From: Pseudomonadota bacterium
Lineage (GTDB): Bacteria; Pseudomonadota; Alphaproteobacteria; Caulobacterales; Caulobacteraceae
Assembly (NCBI GenBank): GCA_023424215.1
Contig: JAFAEC010000107.1
Location: 1-18,589 of the forward strand
Length of the DNA stretch: 18,589 nucleotides
Reading direction: 5' to 3'
Below the pieces are notes generated by a model, which was not told the origin of the DNA, searched no databases, and saw only the letters and a program-made list of their open reading frames with translations. The translations under genes were made by a program, and so were the position numbers. Below are positions 1 to 6,098 of this stretch, piece after piece; positions within the stretch are counted from its first letter, which is position 1; the number at the start of each line of letters is the position of its first letter.

Positions 1-63
1 GGTGTAGAGGCCGATTTCCACACGGGTCAGGGCTTCCGGGCTCAAGGCGACGATACGGGTCAT
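1..63 (-). CDS. N-terminal 21 codons of an unidentified protein (runs off the left edge)
   Basis: An ATG at 63 on the minus strand opens a frame without stops to the edge of the window; the peptide begins MTRIVALSPEALTRVEIG. The start overlaps the stop of the Gal80-like oxidoreductase gene in an ATGA arrangement, which is the overlap style used by several other gene pairs in this window. This supports a real, translationally coupled downstream gene. The fragment is too short to assign a family. It is probably co-transcribed with the oxidoreductase and would share its control by the divergent HxlR regulator. Confidence 0.5.
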   Translation of the reverse strand, partial: MTRIVALSPEALTRVEIGLYT

Positions 64-1160
64 GACCGGATGGTTTGGGCGCGCCCGCTGGCGGCGGCTT
101 GGCTGATACGGTCCTGGAGCTCGTGCAGCCGCAGGGCATGTGCGAAGTCCGGGGTGGTTGCGCCGGGCGTTCCCGTGCGCAGGTCTTTCGCAAAGGCTGC
201 ATAAAGCCGGGCCACGTTCGCCGCCGGTCCGGTCGGGGCATGCGGCCAAAGGTCATGCTCGGCGGGCGCATCAATCGAGGTCAGGGCATCGCCGCCCCGA
301 GCCCCTAGCAGCGTCGGCGTCAGGCTCTGCATGAAGGCGGGCGAAGTCAGCACCAGGTCGCCCTGGGTTCCGTGGATCTCCCAGCGGACGCCTTCGGCGC
401 GTGGCTTGCCGCCCCGGTAGAAAAGCGACAGCAAGGCTCCGCTCTCCAGTCGCGCCGCCAGGGCCAGGTGGTCGGGGGTGGTGGCGCTGATCGTCTCACC
501 GGTTTCCTTGATGGTCACCCGGGGACGACGCACCGCGTCGATGGCGCGCACCTCGGCCACGTCGCCCAGCACGAACTGCAGCACGTCCAGCGCATGCATG
601 ACCGGAACAGACAGCAGGCTAGCGTTGGTCTTAACGTCGAGGACGTACGAAAGCGCCGAGGGGATGACGGCGCCGAACGGTTCGGCCGCCCCCACGATGC
701 TGGTGGACAGCACCTCGCCGACATAGCCGTCTGCGACCAGGGCGCGCAGGTGGCGGATGGCCGGGATCATCCGCGCCTGAAGGCCGATCAGGCTGGGCAA
801 CCCGGCCTTCGCGATCCGCTCGGCGATGTCGCGGGTTTGGGCCAGGTCGGTGGCCAGGGGCCATTCGCACATGATGGTCTTGCCTGCGGCGATCGCCTCG
901 ATCGTCAAGTCATAGTGATAGGGCAGCTTGACGCCCACCACGACGAGATCGACATCCTTCTGGGCGATCAGCCCGGACGATCCCACATGGGCAGGGACCC
1001 CGTAGGCTTCGCCCGCCGCCAGGGCCGAGGCCTCGGAACTGGTTGCCACGGCCCGCAACTCATAGTCCGGCAGGCTCGCCAGAGCCGGCAGGTGCGAGAT
1101 CGCCGCCCAGCCGGGATTACGTGGGCTCGCTCCGATGACGCCGACGCCAATCCTGGCCAT
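60..1160 (-). CDS. Gal80-like Gfo/Idh/MocA family oxidoreductase
   Basis: A 366-residue protein with an N-terminal Rossmann fold (GVGVIGASPRNPGW at residues 5-18) and a C-terminal Gfo/Idh/MocA-type domain. It resembles the Gal80p subfamily more than ordinary sugar dehydrogenases: the usual EKP motif, whose lysine is catalytic, is replaced by E99-W100-P101. Gal80-like signatures also appear as LQAR (127-130), GYVGEV (145-150), TTPDHL, RGGKP and IHGTQGDL. Known family members bind NAD(P); yeast Gal80p is a non-catalytic transcriptional sensor, whereas bacterial relatives are mostly uncharacterised oxidoreductases. I chose ATG 1160 because AAGGA lies 9 bases upstream; a GTG six bases earlier is too close to that site. 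The gene is divergent from an HxlR regulator and overlaps the next minus-strand gene by ATGA. Catalysis is unproven given the missing lysine. Confidence 0.85.
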   Translation of the reverse strand: MARIGVGVIGASPRNPGWAAISHLPALASLPDYELRAVATSSEASALAAGEAYGVPAHVGSSGLIAQKDVDLVVVGVKLPYHYDLTIEAIAAGKTIMCEWPLATDLAQTRDIAERIAKAGLPSLIGLQARMIPAIRHLRALVADGYVGEVLSTSIVGAAEPFGAVIPSALSYVLDVKTNASLLSVPVMHALDVLQFVLGDVAEVRAIDAVRRPRVTIKETGETISATTPDHLALAARLESGALLSLFYRGGKPRAEGVRWEIHGTQGDLVLTSPAFMQSLTPTLLGARGGDALTSIDAPAEHDLWPHAPTGPAANVARLYAAFAKDLRTGTPGATTPDFAHALRLHELQDRISQAAASGRAQTIRS

Positions 1161-1235
1161 TTGCACGTTTCCTTGCGAGTGCGTGGTCGGTTGCGACCGC
1201 CGCGGGACATTCGCCAGAACGTCCGCTTGCCAAGG

Positions 1236-1313
1236 CGAACACTAACGAACAAAATGTTCGTGACGATATGATCGGTTTCGCGGGCGTCGCAAGAACGCAC
1301 ATTTTTGTTCGTG
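1236..1313. promoter_or_regulatory. Candidate HxlR operator cluster in the divergent promoter region
   Basis: The 171-base gap between the divergent Gal80-like and HxlR genes holds a perfect inverted repeat, ACGAACA-AAA-TGTTCGT (1245-1261). Another CGAACA half-site lies at 1236-1241, exactly 10 bases from the one at 1246-1251. The octamer TGTTCGTG occurs at 1255-1262 and again at 1306-1313, 51 bases apart. Spacing close to whole helical turns suits cooperative dimer binding. HxlR proteins commonly bind such inverted repeats next to their own gene. No clear -35/-10 pair can be named. Confidence 0.6.
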
Positions 1314-1331
1314 CTGGGGAGAGGGCGCAGA

Positions 1332-1727
1332 GTGAATAAGCGCGGACTTGAGCCCCCTGAATATGGCGACCCCGAAGCCTGCCGGTCTCTGGGCGGCGTT
1401 CTCGACCGGATCGGTGACAAATGGGCGGTGATGGTGGTGGGCACACTGTCGCACGGCCCGATGCGATTCAACGCTCTGATGCGTCACATAGGCTCGGTGT
1501 CGCATCGAATGCTGACCCTGACATTGCGCGGTTTGGAGCGCGACGGTCTGGTCCGGCGCACCGCTTGGCCGACGACCCCGCCCAGGGTCGAATACGAACT
1601 GACCGATGTCGGCCGCTCCCTGATCGAGCCGCTTGTGACGCTGGCCCATTGGGCGGAGCAGAACCGCGAGACGATCGAGGATGCGCGGGCGCGATATGAT
1701 GTCGCCAATCAAGACCTTCCTAGCTGA
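1332..1727 (+). CDS. HxlR family winged-helix transcriptional regulator
   Basis: A 131-residue protein covered almost entirely by an HxlR winged helix-turn-helix domain. Diagnostic stretches are the N-terminal cysteine (C17), LDRIGDKWAVMVVGTL, RFNALMRHIGSVSHRMLT (recognition region), LRGLERDGLVRRT, and the wing with PPRVEYELTDVGRSL. Several HxlR proteins sense electrophiles or redox state through the cysteine near the N-terminus (for example HypR and QorR), so C17 could be a sensor; this is inference. I chose GTG 1332 because GAGAGG lies about 7 bases upstream and the family homology begins just after; a frame extension to 1305 adds only low-complexity residues. It is transcribed away from the Gal80-like gene, and the repeats between them suggest it controls both. 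Confidence 0.9.
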   Translation: MNKRGLEPPEYGDPEACRSLGGVLDRIGDKWAVMVVGTLSHGPMRFNALMRHIGSVSHRMLTLTLRGLERDGLVRRTAWPTTPPRVEYELTDVGRSLIEPLVTLAHWAEQNRETIEDARARYDVANQDLPS

Positions 1728-2026
1728 TCACGATCACAGTCAAAGAAACCATTCTGCGTTCAACTCGGCGATTCTGCTGCGAATGTTCCATTTATGCTGA
1801 TGACGGTAAAAGTGTGGCCCGCCGGAAGCGGAACGTCACCGTTCGTCCTGACCGATGGAGAGGCGCTGACTGCGCCGGATCAGGCGGTCTCAACCAAAAT
1901 GTTTTCCGCAATCGACGCCCGATCGTCAGTGGTTGGCCTCCGACGGTCAATGCCGCTTTCTAGGAGGGCTCTTCCGGGCGGTTTGGCGCTGGCCGCACCA
2001 GCGATGTCGAGCGAGGCCGGCAGCAC
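1728..2026. other. Intergenic stretch with no supported gene
   Basis: About 300 bases between the HxlR stop and the nucleoredoxin-like start. An open frame at 1794-2069 (+) crosses it, but it has no recognisable domain, overlaps the next start and has no clear ribosome binding site, so I do not call it. No terminator hairpin with a T-run, no RNA gene and no IS end is visible. A promoter for the downstream gene presumably lies here but cannot be placed. Confidence 0.4.
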
Positions 2027-2464
2027 ATGGTTCGTTCAGATCTTCTTCGTTTGCGCCAAGGCAGGCTGAGACCGGGTCGGTTGGACCCCACAATAGAGTT
2101 TCTGACGGTGTATTTCGGCGCAGCCTGGCGCGAACCATGTCGCCTGTTCGTGCCGGAACTCAAGTCCGCCTATGTTGATATACGACAGGCCCCGCGCCGG
2201 GTCGAAATCGTCTTCGTCAGCGACGACGCCAGCCCCTCCGCCATGACGGATTACGTCATCCAAAGCCGCATGCCCTGGTTATGTCTGCCGCATGAAACGA
2301 GCCAAAGAACCTCACGCATCCAACCGCTGCGAGGTATGGCCCTTCCATGCCTTGTGGTGCTCGATCGTCGTGGCCGAACCCTCGTCAACAGTTGGGCCAG
2401 ACCGGGAGACAGCCGCCCGCATGCCGCGCTGGCGGAACTGCGAGAAATCGCCCAGTCTTCATAG
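2027..2464 (+). CDS. Nucleoredoxin-like thioredoxin-fold protein with degenerate active site
   Basis: A 145-residue protein with the layout of the nucleoredoxin/tryparedoxin-type thioredoxin family: a beta strand and active-site turn FLTVYFGAAWREPCR (25-39), the strand VEIVFVSDD (59-67), the family-typical MPWLCLP (82-88), and the cis-proline loop ALPCLVVLDRRG (105-116, P107). Normal members carry W-C-x-x-C and use it for disulfide exchange; here the first cysteine is arginine (W34-R35-E36-P37-C38). Two other cysteines, C86 and C108, remain. No signal peptide is visible, so it is probably cytoplasmic. The ATG at 2027 has only a weak purine-rich upstream region, so the start is uncertain. It converges on the PIN gene, with 38 bases between the two stops. 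It may be a decaying or repurposed thioredoxin-fold protein. Confidence 0.65.
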   Translation: MVRSDLLRLRQGRLRPGRLDPTIEFLTVYFGAAWREPCRLFVPELKSAYVDIRQAPRRVEIVFVSDDASPSAMTDYVIQSRMPWLCLPHETSQRTSRIQPLRGMALPCLVVLDRRGRTLVNSWARPGDSRPHAALAELREIAQSS

Positions 2465-2502
2465 CGAAGGCTACAGCGGGACTGCACCTATTGTTCTCGA
2501 CC

Positions 2503-3000
2503 TCAAACGACCTGATAGCGCAATTCAGAAATCGCTGGACCAAATCGGTCGATCAGTCGCTGATCGCTGGTGATTAGTCGATAATTCCGTTCAACGGCCT
2601 GAGCGACCAGCCACAGGTCATTCTCATCGACCTGCAGGGTCTTGCTCGAAGCGCGGACCGCCCAGTCTTCCAACCAACGCGGAGGGCGCTTGCTCAAATC
2701 GAGCCAGTGATGCGCTAGGCGCGCCTTGACGTCGCCATATGCCTCGGCGGTGTGACGGTTCACCTCAGCCAGCGGATAGCGATCAGCTTGGTCCAGAGTC
2801 TGGCGGATATGGCTGACGTCCTGACCGGCAAGCGATGCCGCCTGCATGCCATATCGCAGCTCGGCCATCACCACGACGGAAACAAATTGCGGCTCTTCCG
2901 GACCGATCGCTTCGAGCGTCGCGCGCACTGTCGCATGGTTCGGACGCCGTTCATCGAACAACACGGAGATGACATTGGTGTCGAGCAGATGCAGGTCCAT
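2503..3000 (-). CDS. PIN-domain ribonuclease (VapC-like), third gene of the MerR-methyltransferase-PIN operon
   Basis: A 165-residue PIN-domain protein. The acidic metal-binding residues of an active enzyme are all visible: D7 in HLLDTNVISVL, E47 in VMAELRYG, D128 in DENDLWLVAQA and D146 in LITSDQRL. PIN toxins of the VapC type cleave RNA, often tRNA or rRNA, using divalent metal; the target here is unknown. The protein is longer than a typical VapC of about 130 residues, with extra sequence around residues 85-120. Its ATG directly abuts the TAG of the methyltransferase gene with no intervening base and no clear ribosome binding site, so translation must be coupled. No VapB-type antitoxin precedes it. 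Some other component, most plausibly the methyltransferase or the MerR-like protein, would have to restrain it if it is toxic. Confidence 0.9.
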   Translation of the reverse strand: MDLHLLDTNVISVLFDERRPNHATVRATLEAIGPEEPQFVSVVVMAELRYGMQAASLAGQDVSHIRQTLDQADRYPLAEVNRHTAEAYGDVKARLAHHWLDLSKRPPRWLEDWAVRASSKTLQVDENDLWLVAQAVERNYRLITSDQRLIDRFGPAISELRYQVV

Positions 3001-5490
3001 CTAGCCGACGAACCGCGACAGCGCCTCGACTTCGGACTCGGGCAGAGGTCTAAAGACCTCGGTCACCCAGCCGCCGAGGTTGGCGCGATGGGTCTGAGCC
3101 AACCACTCGTGCAGCGGCATGTAACCCTTGAAATCGGATGGGAACCACCCCGGGAAGGCGTGGCGCACAGGGCGTTCGAATCCGTCGAAGAAGTCGAGCA
3201 CCCGCCGCTCCAGCCGTGGCGGCAGATCATAACCCTGTAGAACCAGCGCGTCGATGGTCAGCAGGAGGCCATTGAGCCGGGCTTCGTCGGTCGCGTGGAG
3301 AAGCTGATGCTCTTCCGCCAAGGCATGCTCATAAGCCATGACGGCGGCTTCCAGTGCGACGTGGTCGAGCCGGGCCGGCAGCGGTAGGGTGGACAGCATC
3401 GCGTTGGTGAAGTCGTGATCGGTCGTGTGTTCGGTGACATAGGCGTTCGCCAACGGACCATTGACGATCGCGGCCAAGGTCCGGCCACTGAACGTGTCGG
3501 TCGGCCAAAGGGCAGTGAATTGCTGTGACGCGGCCAAGCCCGTCTCATCGAAGGCTCCGGCCAGCCGCCATGGCCCCCGCGACGTTCGCTGATTGTTGAT
3601 CAGAACCTTGGGGAGATCCCAAGGGCGTGTCAGCGGTCCGGGATAAAGCGCGGCCGTTGGGTCAAAATCAAGCCATGTCGTCGTCAGGATCGAGAAGGGG
3701 GCGAGGCTGTTGGCGGGCTTGAAAACACCCGACCGTAAATTTGGTCCTGGCTTCGCTCGTGCGCCATTTTGCTGAATGCGCCATTGCAGACCTCGATAGA
3801 TATCTGCTTGGTCGCCTAGGCGTGGAGCAGTCTCCAGGTAACTCCAGACTTCGTCAAGTTCGCTCACCCACAGTCGGCCATTCGCCGCATCTCGGACCAA
3901 CGTCCGGCTGGCCGAGACGCTGCCTGTCTTTAGGAACGCCTCCCGGTCTGCATCCCGGACGTCTTTTGCACGAAGGCGGACAATCCGATGGTCGTTTTTC
4001 CGTAGGCCTTTGGCGATGATCAGGGCCGAAGGGTAGGTGGCCTTCTCGAAGATGCGATCCGGCAGCGCGACCAACTCGATCTCTTCAAAGGTCTCGGCCA
4101 GGCGCTGGCGGACCTTGGCGTACTGCTTCTGAAGCAACACGCCGCGGGGCAGGACAAAGCCCAAAGCTTGGGGGCGAGCGTCCAGAGACGCTTCGAGTGC
4201 GAGAATGCCTTTGGAGGGCGAGCGTCGGAATGCGTCGGGATAGGCAAGGCGCTCGTTCTGGTCGAAATCCTCGAAAGGCGGATTGCACAGAATGATCGTG
4301 GCGTCGGTGAGGACGTCGGTCAGGGCGTCTTTCTCGAAAAGGTCGCGCTGGCGGATTTTCCAGCCATTGGCGTTGGGATAGTCGGCTAGGATCAGAGACA
4401 GGGTGGCGACTTCGCAGGCGAAGACGTCGAGTTCGGCGCCCGACAAGCGAGCTGTAAGATAGGTATGCCGTTGCTCTGCAGACCAGTCAGGGGGCAATTG
4501 ATCCTTCATCTCGCGCAGGGCCGCGACGAGAAAAATTCCTGCGCCGGCGAAGGGCTCGACTACCCGCATGTTGTCCAGGTCGAACTGAGCAAGATCGATA
4601 GCGTCGAGGACGAACTCGGCCACGGCGCGGGGCGTGCTGTGTGTGCCGAACATCTTGCGGGTGTCGGCGGTGACCAGGGTGTTCTCATAGACAAAGGCGA
4701 GGCTGTCCGCTGAGATGTTGCGCAGATTGACGGCGTCCTGGAACACCGCCCAGGCTGCGGCCGCCTTGGCGGGATCGATCAGGCCTGCGCTTTGGGGCAA
4801 GGTTGGCAGGTGATAGTATGTTTCGATGCCGGCCAGCACCGAACCGACATCGTCCAGCGACCAATGAGAGGCGTCAGGGTGGCGCCGGTCACTGAGGATC
4901 TTGGCCGCCAGCAGTCGGAACGTCGTTCGGAACGCCGCGCGCTGTTGCTCCGGCAGGGCGTCAGTTGCGGCCAGGAGACCGATGACCTCTGTCAGCACTC
5001 GCTGAAGCTTGGTTTGAACCTCACTTTCAATTGCTGGCAGTAGACCTAGATCGACGAAGTCGAGTTGATAGGCGCCGTGGGCAGCGCCTTGAGCCTTCGC
5101 CCGATGCAGGGCTTGTGGCGACCAGTCCTCGGCGTGACGGGCAAAAAGATCGTCGATCTGGTCGAGTGCGATGCGTTCCAGCAGGCGCGGTCGCGTGCTG
5201 GATTCCACCGCCCAGACGCCTACCGCGCCATTGGGGTCAATCGACAGGAACACCGGCGCCCCCAGCGCCCGGCGAGCCATGATCGCCTCGGCCGGATCCG
5301 ATGATCCTGCGATCACGCCGAAGGCGGCCGACCTAAACGATTCAGGCAACTGGGTGAAGACGGCCAGATCGACCTCGCGCGCATCGCCGGCCGGCGACAG
5401 CACGTCAGCGAAAGCATAGTCGCGCAGACGCCGGTCGCTGGAGTAGCCCAAACGGTCCAACGCACTCTCAATTTTGCGGAGGGCGTTCAT
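3001..5490 (-). CDS. Large class I N6-adenine DNA methyltransferase
   Basis: An 829-residue SAM-dependent DNA methyltransferase. The catalytic core follows the gamma-class order: motif X-like THSTPRAVAEFVLDAI (283-298), motif I VVEPFAGAGIFL (310-321) for SAM binding, GAELDVFACEVATLSL (351-366), and motif IV LCNPPFEDF (401-409), whose NPPF marks adenine-N6 transfer. Residues about 430-500 continue the core (ALGFVLPRGVLL). The C-terminal 320 residues probably hold target recognition, with a PLPARL segment typical of such enzymes. The first 270 residues are unassigned, with no visible PD-(D/E)xK nuclease motif. No HsdS, HsdR or restriction enzyme gene is adjacent. The ATG overlaps the MerR-like stop by ATGA, and its TAG touches the PIN start. 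It could be an orphan methyltransferase, a type IIG-like enzyme with a cryptic nuclease, or the modification arm of a methylation-PIN defence pair. Confidence 0.9.
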   Translation of the reverse strand: MNALRKIESALDRLGYSSDRRLRDYAFADVLSPAGDAREVDLAVFTQLPESFRSAAFGVIAGSSDPAEAIMARRALGAPVFLSIDPNGAVGVWAVESSTRPRLLERIALDQIDDLFARHAEDWSPQALHRAKAQGAAHGAYQLDFVDLGLLPAIESEVQTKLQRVLTEVIGLLAATDALPEQQRAAFRTTFRLLAAKILSDRRHPDASHWSLDDVGSVLAGIETYYHLPTLPQSAGLIDPAKAAAAWAVFQDAVNLRNISADSLAFVYENTLVTADTRKMFGTHSTPRAVAEFVLDAIDLAQFDLDNMRVVEPFAGAGIFLVAALREMKDQLPPDWSAEQRHTYLTARLSGAELDVFACEVATLSLILADYPNANGWKIRQRDLFEKDALTDVLTDATIILCNPPFEDFDQNERLAYPDAFRRSPSKGILALEASLDARPQALGFVLPRGVLLQKQYAKVRQRLAETFEEIELVALPDRIFEKATYPSALIIAKGLRKNDHRIVRLRAKDVRDADREAFLKTGSVSASRTLVRDAANGRLWVSELDEVWSYLETAPRLGDQADIYRGLQWRIQQNGARAKPGPNLRSGVFKPANSLAPFSILTTTWLDFDPTAALYPGPLTRPWDLPKVLINNQRTSRGPWRLAGAFDETGLAASQQFTALWPTDTFSGRTLAAIVNGPLANAYVTEHTTDHDFTNAMLSTLPLPARLDHVALEAAVMAYEHALAEEHQLLHATDEARLNGLLLTIDALVLQGYDLPPRLERRVLDFFDGFERPVRHAFPGWFPSDFKGYMPLHEWLAQTHRANLGGWVTEVFRPLPESEVEALSRFVG

Positions 5491-5945
5491 CGCACACGCA
5501 CCGCGCGGAACAGGGGTAGTTGCGGGCTATGCTCCTGCGGTGCGAACTCGGTGGCCAGCACATCGAGATGAGGATCCAGCCTCAACATCAGGGCGTCATC
5601 CGGAGAGTCGGCGTGGAAGAACACGCCGCCATCGGCCACCAGTTCACCGTGCGTCATGCCGTGCAGGACCAGCACTGTGCCACGCAGCGCGGGGAAGGAG
5701 GCTCCAGCCAGAAGATCGCGCAGTGCAGTCAGCAAATCCTGGTGAGCTTGAAGTTCAACACGGAATTTCTCCTTCAGGACCACAGCGAGTCGTAGCAGGA
5801 GTACGGTCTGCCACGCATAGAGCGCGCGCCGTCCCGGCCCTTGCGGCGCCACATCAGGCGCAATCAGGGCGCGCCGATGGGTCCACTCCCGCAGTTGGTC
5901 TGCGGTGAGGCCCGTCAATTGCTGAACCCGACCGGCGTTGATCAT
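5487..5945 (-). CDS. MerR-like helix-turn-helix regulator, first gene of the methyltransferase-PIN operon
   Basis: A 152-residue protein whose first 60 residues resemble a MerR-type winged helix: INAGRVQQLTGLTADQLREW, then RRALI and GPGRRALYAWQTVLLLRLAVVL. The remaining 90 residues are rich in hydrophobics with LVLHGMTHGELV and are not recognised; there is no cysteine cluster of a metal sensor. I prefer ATG 5945 because MerR domains begin at this point and the AAGCGGG repeats then fall upstream of the start. An in-frame ATG at 5987 would add 14 residues, lacks a ribosome binding site and would place part of the operator inside the gene. The stop overlaps the methyltransferase start by four bases. 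It probably autoregulates the operon, or could act as antitoxin or specificity partner; the latter is speculation. Confidence 0.75.
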   Translation of the reverse strand: MINAGRVQQLTGLTADQLREWTHRRALIAPDVAPQGPGRRALYAWQTVLLLRLAVVLKEKFRVELQAHQDLLTALRDLLAGASFPALRGTVLVLHGMTHGELVADGGVFFHADSPDDALMLRLDPHLDVLATEFAPQEHSPQLPLFRAVRVR

Positions 5946-5963
5946 ACAGAAAGCGTCCACTCC

Positions 5964-6015
5964 AAGCGGGTATGGCGCCCGCTTCATGCTGCCAAATGGG
6001 TATCATACCCGCTTG
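5964..6015 (-). promoter_or_regulatory. Repeated AAGCGGG operator half-sites upstream of the MerR-like gene
   Basis: Upstream of the preferred start, AAGCGGG occurs at 5964-5970 and its reverse complement CCCGCTT at 5978-5984 and 6008-6014. The first two form an inverted repeat with a 7-base spacer. The third belongs to the palindrome GGGTAT-C-ATACCC (5998-6010), and the 11-mer CAAGCGGGTAT (5963-5973) recurs inverted at 6005-6015. Read on the minus strand, TATGAT inside the palindrome is a plausible -10 element, though no good -35 is visible. MerR proteins bind dyads within promoters, so this is a strong candidate autoregulatory operator. Confidence 0.65.
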
Positions 6016-6098
6016 AAATAGCAATCTGCGGCCGCCTAGCGCCAAATGCGCTTGGACGGCTGTCGCTGAACCTCCATTTCCGAGGGGCGAGAGCGCAC

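Noticed and set aside
372..1271. 299-residue plus-strand open frame opposite the Gal80-like gene
   Set aside because: Antisense shadow with Arg/Gly/Asp/Gln-rich repeats and no domain.
1794..2069. 91-residue plus-strand open frame between HxlR and the nucleoredoxin-like gene
   Set aside because: No recognised domain, no ribosome binding site and overlap with the following start; left as intergenic.
3001..5490. Methyltransferase as HsdM of a type I restriction system
   Set aside because: No specificity or helicase-nuclease subunit is nearby, the protein is much longer than HsdM, and its own C-terminus probably holds target recognition.
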